In this document: one piece after another, positions 45,685-54,873 of the stretch
Layout of the letters: each line of letters begins with the position of its first letter
Numbering within the stretch: the first letter of the stretch is position 1
Source of the DNA: Pseudoalteromonas sp. MEBiC 03607
GTDB lineage: Bacteria > Pseudomonadota > Gammaproteobacteria > Enterobacterales > Alteromonadaceae
Length of the DNA: 64,000 nt
Direction of reading: 5' to 3'
Assembly (NCBI RefSeq): GCF_004792295.1
Contig: NZ_SRRY01000001.1
Coordinates: 2,366,501 to 2,430,500, forward strand
Notes under the pieces: generated by a model
Databases searched by the model: none
What the model was told of the DNA's origin: nothing
Seen by the model: the letters and a program-made list of their open reading frames with translations, nothing else
Program-made: the position numbers and the translations under genes

Positions 45685-46101
45685 ATGAGTAATAAAGAAA
45701 TTTTCAGCAATAACCCACTGCAAGGTGTAGGTATCGAGCAAGTAGTGACAGAGCTTGTCGAGCAATATGGCTGGGAATTGCTCCACGCCTACATGCGTTT
45801 AAACTGCTTTAAAAATAATCCAGATGTTAAATCTGCGGTTAAGTTTTTACGTAAAACACAATGGGCACAAGAAAAAGTAGAAAACTTTTATTTGTACCGC
45901 CTTAAAAATTTGCCACGCCCAGACGATGTAAACTACGAGCTGCCACCTCGAGATCGCGTGATCCCTGCTGATCAAAAACCAGGTGAACCGTGTGAGTTAA
46001 GTTTTACCGACGCTAAACGCATTCACGCAAAAAAAGAAGCCAAGCAACAAGCACGAACCCGTAAACAACGTTCAAGTGCGAGTAATCCTTGGGGCAACTA
46101 A
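45685..46101 (+). CDS. VF530 family DNA-binding protein (DUF2132)
   Basis: A 138-residue protein. The N-terminal 70 residues are the VF530 domain: NPLQGVGIEQVVTELVEQYG, LLHAYMRLNCFKNNP and SAVKFLRKTQWAQEKVE. The family has a double helix-turn-helix fold, thought to bind DNA. The C-terminal part is basic (many Lys, Arg and Gln) and longer than in typical members, which fits nucleic acid binding. It has its own terminator. Confidence 0.88.
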   Translation: MSNKEIFSNNPLQGVGIEQVVTELVEQYGWELLHAYMRLNCFKNNPDVKSAVKFLRKTQWAQEKVENFYLYRLKNLPRPDDVNYELPPRDRVIPADQKPGEPCELSFTDAKRIHAKKEAKQQARTRKQRSSASNPWGN

Positions 46102-46137
46102 TCAACAATTGCTAGTTACAAGCTGTCAATTTATAAG

Positions 46138-46161
46138 AGCCGCCTGTTGAGGCGGTTTTTT
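46138..46161 (+). terminator. Intrinsic terminator after the VF530 gene
   Basis: CCGCCT-GTTG-AGGCGG followed by TTTTTT: a textbook intrinsic terminator about 38 bp after the stop. Confidence 0.92.
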
Positions 46162-46290
46162 ATGTGAGTTAGCAAGTTAATATCTTCACAACCAGTCAAA
46201 CTGGTCAATATTATTTTTTATTAATTTAAGGGTAACGTGGTTATGTTAGACTGAGTGCATCATCATTAATGTCATTTAAAAAGGATGTAT

Positions 46291-46821
46291 ATGTCTAACT
46301 ACAACGAATCACCTGAACAAATCGCAAATGCAACGCAAGATTTCGTGATGCAACAAACTATGTTGCGTATTAAAGATCCAAAGCCTTCTTTAGATTTCTA
46401 CCAAAACGTTTTAGGCATGAAGTTACTGGGTAAATATGATTTTCCTAAAATGGAGTTTACGCTGTACTTTTTAGGTTATGAGCAAGACATGCCAAAAGGC
46501 ACCGATAAAGAAAAAGCACAGTGGGTATTTCGCCGCCCTGCTCTTATCGAGCTTACGCATAATTGGGGCACAGAAAACGACGACAGCTTTGCTGGTTACC
46601 ATAGTGGAAATGATGAACCAAAAGGCTTTGGTCATATCGGTATTAGCGTGCCAGACGTTTACGCTGCGTGCGAACGTTTTGCAAAATACGATGTTGAGTT
46701 TGTAAAAAAACCAGACGATGGTTCGATGAAAGGCCTAGCCTTTATTAAAGACCCAGATGGTTATTGGATAGAAATACTCTCATCTGAAGGGATCACTGAG
46801 ATAATTGAAGAGCATAAGTAA
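46291..46821 (+). CDS. gloA: Lactoylglutathione lyase (glyoxalase I)
   Basis: A 176-residue glyoxalase I that converts the methylglyoxal-glutathione hemithioacetal to S-lactoylglutathione. Metal-site residues are visible: Gln in [11 protein letters not shown], Glu in LIELTHNWG, His in GFGHIGISV and Glu in YWIEILSSE. It is of the longer eukaryote-like type, longer than E. coli GloA (135 residues), as in Pseudomonas and marine gammaproteobacteria. ATG 46291 was chosen over 46285, which is too close to the AAGGA ribosome site. Confidence 0.92.
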   Translation: MSNYNESPEQIANATQDFVMQQTMLRIKDPKPSLDFYQNVLGMKLLGKYDFPKMEFTLYFLGYEQDMPKGTDKEKAQWVFRRPALIELTHNWGTENDDSFAGYHSGNDEPKGFGHIGISVPDVYAACERFAKYDVEFVKKPDDGSMKGLAFIKDPDGYWIEILSSEGITEIIEEHK

Positions 46822-46834
46822 GATTGCACCGTAG

Positions 46835-46862
46835 ATAACCTGCTTTAGCAGGTTATTTTATT
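46835..46862 (+). terminator. Intrinsic terminator after gloA
   Basis: ATAACCTGC-TTTA-GCAGGTTAT with a T-rich tail, 13 bp after the gloA stop. Confidence 0.88.
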
Positions 46863-46930
46863 CTTAATTCTAAGGTTTCATTTCTAAATATGAGCTTGCT
46901 TTAGGGTAAAGTGTTCTACGAAGTGAAAAA

Positions 46931-47308
46931 TTAGTTTGCATAAAAATAGACTGCAAAAAGCAAAGGGAGGTACAAAATAGAACTTACGGCTGCCAGCAAC
47001 CGCATATTATTACGGCCGAGCATTTCACTAGCATAATCAAGCTTAGGTGACCAAAATAAAGGCAGCAAAGACCATACGATGGCGACACATAACCACCCAT
47101 TCCAAAATTCTGGTGTTAGATAAACTTTATCTGTGATGAAACCATAAAATGCGAACAAGCCCAATGACATAAAGAGCGCATTCGTTATTTCTTCAAATTT
47201 AACAATCTTAGGACTGTCATCTTTACCTGATAGATATCCATATATCTTAAAAGGAAATGGCACGACAGTAATGGCGAGCAAAATAATAAAGGATATTAGC
47301 CAGAACAT
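46931..47308 (-). CDS. Small membrane protein of unknown function
   Basis: A 125-residue protein with four hydrophobic segments (about 2-20, 47-63, 73-90 and 103-122). It has no recognisable motif. It starts at ATG 47308 and stands alone between gloA and a kinase-like gene. The 211 bp upstream of it show no other gene. It is read as a real gene because of the consistent membrane topology; I do not recognise the family. Confidence 0.6.
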   Translation of the reverse strand: MFWLISFIILLAITVVPFPFKIYGYLSGKDDSPKIVKFEEITNALFMSLGLFAFYGFITDKVYLTPEFWNGWLCVAIVWSLLPLFWSPKLDYASEMLGRNNMRLLAAVSSILYLPLLFAVYFYAN

Positions 47309-47519
47309 ATATTAAATCCATTTAAAAGCATATTCGACTTTTACAATTAGGCTTATCCCTACATTTTTCAATGATTCAATTAAAACTTTTGGATAATATC
47401 AGGACTAAAGGATGTAGCTAAAATTAATTTTCAAGAAAAAGCTACGAACAAAAACAGCGTAAAAAATACATATCCAATGTGATTCACACAATGAAGGTCA
47501 TTTAGCAACTTTAAATAAT

Positions 47520-49343
47520 CTACTCAATTGTTTCTCTTTTCGGATCTCTTGGAAAAAACTCATCGGGCTGTCTGGTGCATAAATCAAATTCACGGGTATT
47601 TTTGTAAGGTAGCTTCATAAAGCCTGCTACACCTACATCTGTGATACTAACCGCGTATTGCATAAGCTTACTTAATAAACGTTTAAATTCAGGCTCTTTA
47701 CTGGCATCAAGCAAACGATAGTAATGATGTATTTTCATCCTATCAGGTAAGGCTTCGAAAATGATACAGCCCGTGTGGTGTATTTGGTTAAGCTCAAATA
47801 CGCACTTTATGACCTTTTTCGGGAGCTGTAATTGCTCATCTGGGTCTTTACCATCTTCAAAGTAAGAGTGCGGTCTGGTTACGTCTGAGGCTTGTACATC
47901 CATTACTTCGTAATCAAGCTCAGGTAAATGTTTAAATTTAAACGCACCGGTGCCATCACGCTCTAGCTGAATGGTCTTACGCGCATCAAACAAACAACAT
48001 TTAAAGAGACCTTTTTGTTCAATCCCCTGTGCTAACATCACCGTGTTGTTAATCGCATCGGTAAACGCAGTACCGAGTGTTTCATCATGCAGGATAAGTG
48101 ATGATTCAACAAACATTGAGTTTTCTTTCCAATGAAAACTCAAGCCCCCTACTACCGGATATTTTGCTAATCGGCTTATTGAGGCCAAAAATGCTTTTTC
48201 GGTGTCGCCGGTATCAAATAAAAACTCTTTGTAGTATCTATCGAGCTGAGCATCGTTTACATCAAGTAATTGTTGATTATAGTCGGCTTGTCTTAAAAAT
48301 TGCTTTCGAGAACTGTAAACCACCGTGTCTGGGTGTTCATCAAACTCACTAAACCAATAAGGAATATAAGGGCGAATGACTTTACGGGGCAGCTCAGGGA
48401 GGTAAGCTTTAGCCATTGTAGGCATGTTTCGCATAAAATAATCACCAGCCCCATCGCGAGTGGCCTTATTTTTTGAAAGCATACCGTCAATTACCCGGGC
48501 AAGCTCCATAGGTAAATTTAAGCTTGTAGCCGGAATAACCGCCGCACCAAATCTACAAGATTGTGCAGAGGCTAATGCATAAAGAGTTGAGGCAACACCT
48601 TGCTCATCAAAACGTGGCGATGACTGCCCGCCCGACATTTGTTCATCACCTATAAAATACACATCCCCCATACGTGCATTGGTACTACTGATATCTGCAG
48701 ACATGAGATCCATAAAGTTGCTGGCAACCGGATTACCATCAGCATCTATTTGTGCATAAACAGAGCTGCCCCAATCAACCAATGACAACTTATTGGTTTG
48801 TTCATCATAAACAATGTTAGAGGGCTTGATATCGCCATGCACAATTGGTTGCGGGCTTAAGCCATTTTTATGTTCACGTAAATCTACAAGCACATTACGT
48901 AGCCTAAGAGCCAGCGCCATAATTTTTGCTGCACTAAAACGCCCCTGTTTAATGGAAATTTTTTCTAAGTCTTCACCTAGAGCGCGCTCCATCATTAAAA
49001 TGCCTTGCTTTTTAATGCGTTCAAAGGCATAAAATTTTGGCACCAGCGGATTATTAACTTGCGAGAGCATGTACGCTTCGTCTTCTAGACGGTCACGCAC
49101 ACTTTGTGCAAGGGTTATCCGTGAAAACTTAAATACCCAAGGTAGGTTTTCATCATCAACACCGGCAAAAACAAATCCGAATGCACCAGAGCCAATTAAT
49201 TCAACGTCACTGTAACCAAGCAAAGTAAGCTGTTTAATACAAATGTTAAGCCATTGGCGGTGCTTTTTAGCATCATGGTGAGACAGTAAATAAACAGACT
49301 GTTCTTCATTGATATAAAAATTGCGGATTTGTTTGGGATTCAC
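47520..49343 (-). CDS. Protein kinase-like protein with unassigned C-terminal domain
   Basis: About 607 residues. The N-terminal 330 residues form a Ser/Thr-kinase-like domain: glycine loop IGSGAFGFVFAG, the ATP-site Lys in WVFKFSRI, catalytic loop HGDIKPSNIVYD and a metal loop LVDWGSSVY (DWG in place of DFG). It should therefore be an active eukaryotic-like kinase. The C-terminal 270 residues are not recognised. No membrane segment is present. GTG 49343 with GAGAG upstream is a likely start; TTG 49355 is an alternative. The gene may be cotranscribed with the preceding membrane protein gene (49399). Confidence 0.78.
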   Translation of the reverse strand: MNPKQIRNFYINEEQSVYLLSHHDAKKHRQWLNICIKQLTLLGYSDVELIGSGAFGFVFAGVDDENLPWVFKFSRITLAQSVRDRLEDEAYMLSQVNNPLVPKFYAFERIKKQGILMMERALGEDLEKISIKQGRFSAAKIMALALRLRNVLVDLREHKNGLSPQPIVHGDIKPSNIVYDEQTNKLSLVDWGSSVYAQIDADGNPVASNFMDLMSADISSTNARMGDVYFIGDEQMSGGQSSPRFDEQGVASTLYALASAQSCRFGAAVIPATSLNLPMELARVIDGMLSKNKATRDGAGDYFMRNMPTMAKAYLPELPRKVIRPYIPYWFSEFDEHPDTVVYSSRKQFLRQADYNQQLLDVNDAQLDRYYKEFLFDTGDTEKAFLASISRLAKYPVVGGLSFHWKENSMFVESSLILHDETLGTAFTDAINNTVMLAQGIEQKGLFKCCLFDARKTIQLERDGTGAFKFKHLPELDYEVMDVQASDVTRPHSYFEDGKDPDEQLQLPKKVIKCVFELNQIHHTGCIIFEALPDRMKIHHYYRLLDASKEPEFKRLLSKLMQYAVSITDVGVAGFMKLPYKNTREFDLCTRQPDEFFPRDPKRETIE

Positions 49344-49398
49344 TGCATCTCTCAAAGTTAAGCGGCTTTTAACCGCTTAATTATTGAATGCTAAACAG

Positions 49399-49887
49399 TT
49401 AATTACAAGGCTTTTGCTCTTCGATGATCCAGCCTTGATCTTTCAGAACCAGTTCTGATACTGCAAAGGTTAAGCAAAAAAAGATAACCAACTCTAATAA
49501 GGTAAGAATATCAGCGGCAAAACACCAGCCTAAAACCCCTGCAAATAAAAATGGGATTGCTTTTAAATACCAAGCAATTTGTCGGGTTTTACCATATGTG
49601 AGTTCATAACTGTGAACTAGCTCACCCTCACACTCTAATGTTATGGTAGAAGAAAACTTCCTGAATAAAGTCACTGAAATTGTTAATTGGCAGGCTTTAC
49701 CATCAACATTAAACTCATGAACAGATTTCGTTTTAAAGTTACGTGATTCTGCTATTAATTCACCGTCAACTTTCAGAACTTCTTTTCCAGAATAAGCAGA
49801 ACCCCAGTATTCAATTAAATGTTCACCCAGATTGAAGTTAGCTTTAATTCCTTTGCTCATTGAGACTGTAATGACATCAGTGCTCAT
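49399..49887 (-). CDS. Hypothetical protein with two C-terminal membrane segments
   Basis: A 162-residue protein. The first 100 residues are beta-rich and soluble. Two hydrophobic segments follow at about 104-120 and 124-145, and then a short polar tail (DQGWIIEEQKPCN). No known family was recognised. ATG 49887 has AAGGAG upstream. It lies 55 bp before the kinase-like gene on the same strand, so the two may form a pair. Confidence 0.6.
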   Translation of the reverse strand: MSTDVITVSMSKGIKANFNLGEHLIEYWGSAYSGKEVLKVDGELIAESRNFKTKSVHEFNVDGKACQLTISVTLFRKFSSTITLECEGELVHSYELTYGKTRQIAWYLKAIPFLFAGVLGWCFAADILTLLELVIFFCLTFAVSELVLKDQGWIIEEQKPCN

Positions 49888-49925
49888 AAAAAATCTCCTT
49901 ATCATTATGAATTTAAAATACTTAA

Positions 49926-49960
49926 AAAATAAAAAAACGGCAAGCTAGGCTTACCGTTTT
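49926..49960 (-). terminator. Terminator of the valine/isoleucine degradation operon
   Basis: On the minus strand it reads AAAACGGTAAGC-CTA-GCTTGCCGTTTTTTT: a 9-bp stem with one G-T pair and a run of seven T. It lies 36 bp after the SDR stop at 49996. Confidence 0.85.
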
Positions 49961-49995
49961 GGTACTTTCAATGGGTAAAGGGTTACCATTTAAAA

Positions 49996-50757
49996 CTAAA
50001 GGCGGATACCGCCATCAATTTCAACAACACGACCTGTAAAGAAGTCATTCTCTACAATGTATTGTGCTGTTTGGGCAATTTCTTCTGCTTCACCAAAACG
50101 ACCCACTGGTGTTACCGCCATCATGCGTTGTTTTGCTTCTGGTTTCATTGCATCTGTCATTGCTGTGCGAATAACACCCGGTGCGATTGCACCAACACGG
50201 ATACCAAAGCGACCTAATTCTTTCGCCCAACCCGTTGTCATCGCAACAACACCAGCTTTAGACGCAGCATAGTTTGTTTGGCCAATGTTACCAGCACGAG
50301 CAACACTCGACATATTAACGATAACGCCACCTTTGCCAGACTCAATCATGTGGCTCGCAGCTTCACGACCAGCTAAGAATACACCGGTCAGGTTCACATC
50401 AATTACAGATTGAAATTGAGCCAGCGACATTTTATCAACTACTTTGCCTTCTTTTGCTTTGATAAACATACCATCGCGTAAGATACCCGCGTTGTTAATT
50501 AACACGCCGATATGGCCAAAGTCTTTGTTAATAGTATTAAACGTTGCTACCACTGCATCTTCATCTGTGACATTAGCAGCATATGCCATGACTTTTGTGC
50601 CATGCTTGGCAAGCGCTGATACTGCCGTATCAAGTACGTCTTGTTGCATATCGATAAGGGCGATGTTCGCGCCAAGCGATGCAAATTTCTCGGCCATCGC
50701 AAAGCCTAAACCTTGCGCACCACCGGTAATTACGATGTTGTTGTTTTTAATATCCAC
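49996..50757 (-). CDS. Short-chain dehydrogenase (3-hydroxyacyl-CoA dehydrogenase-like)
   Basis: A 253-residue SDR. The NAD-binding loop is TGGAQGLGFAMAE, with NNAG (INNAGILRDG) and catalytic Ser/Tyr/Lys in NMSSVAR and NYAASKAG. The C-terminus GRVVEIDGGIRL is standard. GTG start with AGGAGA upstream. As the last gene of an operon for valine and isoleucine breakdown, it may oxidise 2-methyl-3-hydroxybutyryl-CoA or a related hydroxyacyl-CoA. FabG-like activity in other contexts cannot be excluded. Confidence 0.82.
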   Translation of the reverse strand: MDIKNNNIVITGGAQGLGFAMAEKFASLGANIALIDMQQDVLDTAVSALAKHGTKVMAYAANVTDEDAVVATFNTINKDFGHIGVLINNAGILRDGMFIKAKEGKVVDKMSLAQFQSVIDVNLTGVFLAGREAASHMIESGKGGVIVNMSSVARAGNIGQTNYAASKAGVVAMTTGWAKELGRFGIRVGAIAPGVIRTAMTDAMKPEAKQRMMAVTPVGRFGEAEEIAQTAQYIVENDFFTGRVVEIDGGIRL

Positions 50758-50766
50758 AACAATCTC

Positions 50767-51657
50767 CTACTTCGAGAATAATTTAAAAATAGCGCTAAAA
50801 TCATCACTACCCGCACCTTGATGCTGAAGCATAGTGTATAGATTCTTCGCCATTGACCCCATTGGGGTAGATGAATTACTTTGCTGAGCCGCTTCCATAG
50901 CAAGACCTAAGTCTTTCGCCATTAAATCAACCATAAAGCCCGGTTTATAATCATTACTTGCTGGTGCTGTTTCCATTACACCAGGGCATGGGTTATAAAG
51001 CTCAAGTGTCCAGTTACGACCAGAACTTGCAGTCATTATGTCACTTAACACTTTTGGATCGAGCCCGTTATTTATGCCCATTTGTAGTGCTTCGCTAGTA
51101 CCTGCCATTAAAATGCTTAGCAGCATGTTGTTACAGATTTTTGCGACTTGGCCTGCACCAATCTCACCAGCATGAAAGATGTTTTTACCCATATCTGCTA
51201 GAGCCAGTTTGGCTTTTTCAAAGTGGCTTTGTTCACCACCGACGATAAAGGTTAAAGTACCCGCTGTTGCACCTGCAACACCACCTGATACCGGTGCATC
51301 AACAAAATCAATGCCTTTTTGAGCAAGCTCGCTACCCACTTGACGTGCTGATTCTGCATCAATGGTTGAGCAGTCAATCACTAAGGTTTTGCTATCAAGT
51401 AAGTTAATAAGACCCGTTTCACCTAAGTAAAGCGATTTAACGTGTTTACTTGCCGGTAGCATACTGATAAAAATATCAGCACCAATGGCACATTCAGCCG
51501 CATCGTTTGCAGCAATTGCACCTTTATCGGCAAGCTCATTAACCGCTGCTTTATTTAAGTCAAACACTCGAACTGTATGACCTGCATTGACAAGGTTTGC
51601 CGCCATTGGGCCACCCATGTTGCCTAAACCAATAAATCCTATTGTTAATTTAGCCAT
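50767..51657 (-). CDS. mmsB: 3-hydroxyisobutyrate dehydrogenase
   Basis: A 296-residue beta-hydroxyacid dehydrogenase. Signature GFIGLGNMGGPMAANLVNAG binds NAD, DAPVSGGVAGATAGTL binds the substrate, and GQVAKICNNMLL carries the catalytic Lys. It oxidises 3-hydroxyisobutyrate to methylmalonate semialdehyde in valine catabolism. It lies between the 3-hydroxyisobutyryl-CoA hydrolase gene and the SDR gene; the order matches the pathway. Confidence 0.92.
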   Translation of the reverse strand: MAKLTIGFIGLGNMGGPMAANLVNAGHTVRVFDLNKAAVNELADKGAIAANDAAECAIGADIFISMLPASKHVKSLYLGETGLINLLDSKTLVIDCSTIDAESARQVGSELAQKGIDFVDAPVSGGVAGATAGTLTFIVGGEQSHFEKAKLALADMGKNIFHAGEIGAGQVAKICNNMLLSILMAGTSEALQMGINNGLDPKVLSDIMTASSGRNWTLELYNPCPGVMETAPASNDYKPGFMVDLMAKDLGLAMEAAQQSNSSTPMGSMAKNLYTMLQHQGAGSDDFSAIFKLFSK

Positions 51658-51674
51658 TTGTTTACCCCTTGGAC

Positions 51675-52817
51675 TTAAGATGACGTTAATGAGTTAAGTG
51701 GATGAGATTGCTCATCCCAGCGTGCTGTAAAGAAGCTATCTACAACTGCTTCGTCGATATCGCTAAGCGATTTAAACTGCCAGTTTGGTGCACCGTCTTT
51801 GTCGATTAGTAGCGCACGAACTCCTTCTTGGAACTCACCTACTTCGCCACAGCGAACCGACATGCCTAGCTCCATTTTAAAGCACTGTGCTAACGTCATC
51901 TCTTTTGAATTAGCTAATTGACGTTCAACAAGCGCACAACTTAGCGGACAACCATGTGCTAATGACTTTTGCGCACGGGTAAGCCATTTGTCTTCTGTTT
52001 CTAAAGCTTGAATGTAGTCAATTTTGCCCTGCAGTGAGTCAAATTCAACCAGCTTTTGAATAACCTCAAGGTTATCTTTTACGTTACCTTTAGGGACACG
52101 GCCTGAAATATTATCAATAGAGATTAGAATGTTAGTTAGCTTATCGTGATTTAATGAGGCTGTTTTTCCCCACTTTTCAGCTGTGATAGCCGTTAAAATA
52201 GCGTCATATTTATCTGCTGTTGCATAGTGATCAGCAAGATTAACAAACAAGGCATCTTCAGCATTGATAGACGCCGCAGTTAACCCTAAAAATAAACCCA
52301 CTTGCTCAGGCATTTTATGTAAGAAATAACTGCCGCCAACATCTGGGTATAAACCAATGGTTAGCTCAGGCATTGCGATACGCGATGTTTCGGTTACCAC
52401 ACGGTGACTTGCACCAGCCATTAAGCCAAGACCGCCACCCATAACAATGCCATTACCCCAAAGTAATATTGGCTTTTCATAGCAGTGAATTAGGTAGTCT
52501 AATTTATACTCAAGGGTAAAAAAGTCTTCAATGTAGTGAGCAGGCTCACCTGTGCTCATTGCTTTATGTAGGCTTACTACATCGCCACCAGCACAAAATG
52601 CTTTTTCACCAGCCCCTTTTAAAATAACCATGGCAACAGCGTCATCGTCAGCCCATTTTCTAAGCTGAGGCTCAAGCAGTTGGATCATGTCGTAATTTAA
52701 GGCATTTAACGACTTAGGCGCATTGAGTGTCGCAATTGCAATGAGGCCGCTCTCGGCCTCTGCAGTTTCAAACACCACAGGCGCATCTTGATGATTTAGT
52801 AGTGTTACGTTAGTCAT
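51675..52817 (-). CDS. 3-hydroxyisobutyryl-CoA hydrolase
   Basis: A 380-residue crotonase-superfamily protein of the HIBCH type, longer than enoyl-CoA hydratases (about 260). Features are LNALNYDMIQLL, GAGEKAFCAGGDVVSLH (oxyanion hole), GNGIVMGGGLGLMAG and MPELTIGLYPDVGGSYFL. It releases 3-hydroxyisobutyrate from its CoA ester. ATG 52817 overlaps the preceding stop by one base (TAATG), so translation is coupled to the hydratase. Confidence 0.88.
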   Translation of the reverse strand: MTNVTLLNHQDAPVVFETAEAESGLIAIATLNAPKSLNALNYDMIQLLEPQLRKWADDDAVAMVILKGAGEKAFCAGGDVVSLHKAMSTGEPAHYIEDFFTLEYKLDYLIHCYEKPILLWGNGIVMGGGLGLMAGASHRVVTETSRIAMPELTIGLYPDVGGSYFLHKMPEQVGLFLGLTAASINAEDALFVNLADHYATADKYDAILTAITAEKWGKTASLNHDKLTNILISIDNISGRVPKGNVKDNLEVIQKLVEFDSLQGKIDYIQALETEDKWLTRAQKSLAHGCPLSCALVERQLANSKEMTLAQCFKMELGMSVRCGEVGEFQEGVRALLIDKDGAPNWQFKSLSDIDEAVVDSFFTARWDEQSHPLNSLTSS

Positions 52818-53596
52818 TAGCCATTTACCCAATTTGCTTTACGCTTTTCTAAGAACGCATTCACGCCTTCTTTTTGGTCTTGCGTATCAAACAATTGTAC
52901 AAATAACTCACGCTCTAATGGCAATGCATGGGCCATAGGTTGTGTGCGACCTTTTTGAATAAGTTCTTTACATGCAGTCACAGCAACCGGGCTTTGCTCA
53001 CCAACTTGGTTAGCAAGTTTCATTGCCGCAGCTAAGCTTTCGCCAGCGCCGACCACTTCTTCAACAAGGCCAATTTCACGTGCTTTATCTGCTTTTAGGC
53101 GCTCGCCACATAAAATCATGCGTTTTGCCCAACCTTCACCGACAAGCCATGCAAGGTTTTGCGTACCGCCAGCACAAGGCAGTAAGCCAACTTTCGCTTC
53201 AGGAAGTGCCATTTGAGCTTGCTCTTCAGCAATACGAATATCACACGCAAGAGCCACTTCAAGACCACCGCCCATGGCATAACCATTAATTGCCGCGATT
53301 GATACACCTCGGAAATTTGTTAAAGCTTCAAATGCATCACCAAACACTTTAGACATGGTGGCTGCAACGCCTTTATCACCACTAGCAAATACGTTCAGAT
53401 CGGCACCAGCACTAAAGAACTTTTCACCTTGGCCTGTAATCACTAATGCATAGACATTTTTGTTAGCATTTAGCTCAGTTACAGTGTCTTTAAGTGCTGT
53501 TAATGTATCTTGTGTCCAGGTATTCGCTGGCGGGTTATTCATGGTTAAAACCGCTACGTTACCTTCAATATTTAAATCAATCGATGGATTAGACAT
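52817..53596 (-). CDS. Enoyl-CoA hydratase
   Basis: A 259-residue crotonase. The oxyanion-hole stretch is TGQGEKFFSAGADLNVFA, the central GYAMGGGLEVALACD and the catalytic acid region PEAKVGLLPCAGGTQNL. It should hydrate methacrylyl-CoA or tiglyl-CoA in the valine/isoleucine pathway. It is preceded by the acyl-CoA dehydrogenase (10 bp) and coupled to the hydrolase gene. Confidence 0.9.
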   Translation of the reverse strand: MSNPSIDLNIEGNVAVLTMNNPPANTWTQDTLTALKDTVTELNANKNVYALVITGQGEKFFSAGADLNVFASGDKGVAATMSKVFGDAFEALTNFRGVSIAAINGYAMGGGLEVALACDIRIAEEQAQMALPEAKVGLLPCAGGTQNLAWLVGEGWAKRMILCGERLKADKAREIGLVEEVVGAGESLAAAMKLANQVGEQSPVAVTACKELIQKGRTQPMAHALPLERELFVQLFDTQDQKEGVNAFLEKRKANWVNG

Positions 53597-53606
53597 AGGT
53601 TGCTCC

Positions 53607-54764
53607 TTATAGAATGTCGCCAGCTGACTCAGCTAAGATACGACGTGCGATAATCACACGCATGATTTCGTTTGTGCCTTCAAGAATTTGATGCACACGT
53701 ACGTCTCTAAAATGACGCTCTAATGGATATTCTTTGATGTAACCGTAACCGCCGTGAATTTGTAGTGCGTCGTCACATACTTTAAAACCAACATCTGTGG
53801 CAAAACGTTTTGCCATCGCGCAGTAAGTGGTTTTTTCGCTGTCACCTGTATCTAGTTTAAATGCGGCTAAGCGCACCATTTGACGAGCGGCAACAAGCTC
53901 AGTGTTCATGTCGGCAATTTTAAATTGCAGTGCTTGGAATGCAGCTAATGGCTTACCAAATTGCTCACGTTCTTTTAAGTATTCGCGCGCAGTATTAAGA
54001 GCAGCTTGTGCTGTACCTAATGAACAGGTAGCAATATTAATTCGGCCACCATCTAGGCCTTGCATTGCAAACTTAAAGCCTTCGCCTTCTTGACCTAGTA
54101 AGTTAGCCGCAGGAATTCTGACACCTTCAAAGCTAATTAAACGTGTTGGCTGTGCATTCCAGCCCATTTTTTCTTCAGCTTTACCGTATTCAATACCTGC
54201 TGCATCAGCTGGCACAACAAATGCCGAAATACCGGCTGCGCCTTCACCACCAGTGCGCGCCATAACCACAAGTAAGTCAGTTTCACCAGCACCCGAAATA
54301 AACATTTTAGAGCCTGAGATCACATACTCATCGCCCTCTTTAACCGCTTTGGTTTTTAGCGATGCGGCATCAGAGCCAGAACCTGGCTCTGTTAAACAGT
54401 AAGAAGCAAGTAACTCACCCATTACTAATTGCTCACAGTACTGAGCTTTAACGTCCTCAGTACCAAAGCTTGCAATCATCCAGGTTGCCATATTATGAAT
54501 GGTCAACATAGCGGTCGTTGCTGTACAACCCATAGCAAGCTGTTCGAAAATAATGCTTGAATCTAGGCGAGATAAACCTAAGCCACCCGCTTCTTCTGGG
54601 GTATATAAACCACAAAAGCCAAGCTCACCGGCTGCTTTAATGGTGTCTTTAGGGAAAATGTGTTCTTGGTCCCACTTAGCTGCATTAGGCGCAAGTTCAG
54701 ACTCTGCAAACTGACGGGCTGTTTCAGCAAACGCTTGCTGATCTTCGGTTAAATTAAAGTCCAT
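53607..54764 (-). CDS. Acyl-CoA dehydrogenase (isobutyryl-/2-methylbutyryl-CoA type)
   Basis: A 385-residue FAD enzyme: CLTEPGSGSDAASLKTKA and YVISGSKMFISGAGETD around the flavin, IHGGYGYIKEYPLERHFRD, and the catalytic base region ILEGTNEIMRVII. Members at this place in the pathway oxidise isobutyryl-CoA and 2-methylbutyryl-CoA. It starts the last group of the operon, with a long GC hairpin between it and mmsA. Confidence 0.9.
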   Translation of the reverse strand: MDFNLTEDQQAFAETARQFAESELAPNAAKWDQEHIFPKDTIKAAGELGFCGLYTPEEAGGLGLSRLDSSIIFEQLAMGCTATTAMLTIHNMATWMIASFGTEDVKAQYCEQLVMGELLASYCLTEPGSGSDAASLKTKAVKEGDEYVISGSKMFISGAGETDLLVVMARTGGEGAAGISAFVVPADAAGIEYGKAEEKMGWNAQPTRLISFEGVRIPAANLLGQEGEGFKFAMQGLDGGRINIATCSLGTAQAALNTAREYLKEREQFGKPLAAFQALQFKIADMNTELVAARQMVRLAAFKLDTGDSEKTTYCAMAKRFATDVGFKVCDDALQIHGGYGYIKEYPLERHFRDVRVHQILEGTNEIMRVIIARRILAESAGDIL

Positions 54765-54832
54765 AGTAGACCTCTATTTGTTGTCTTATTCTTGTGTGAA
54801 TAACGATTGTTGTCGTTTAAATGTGTGTTCTT

Positions 54833-54854
54833 TGAGCGAGCGTGTGCTCGCTCA
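54833..54854 (-). repeat. GC-rich hairpin between mmsA and the acyl-CoA dehydrogenase gene
   Basis: Perfect 9-bp arms TGAGCGAGC and GCTCGCTCA around a GTGT loop, 20 bp after the mmsA stop. No T-run follows on the minus strand, so it is more likely a processing or stabilising hairpin than a full terminator. Confidence 0.6.
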
Positions 54855-54873
54855 GCAGTAAATTAATTACGGC

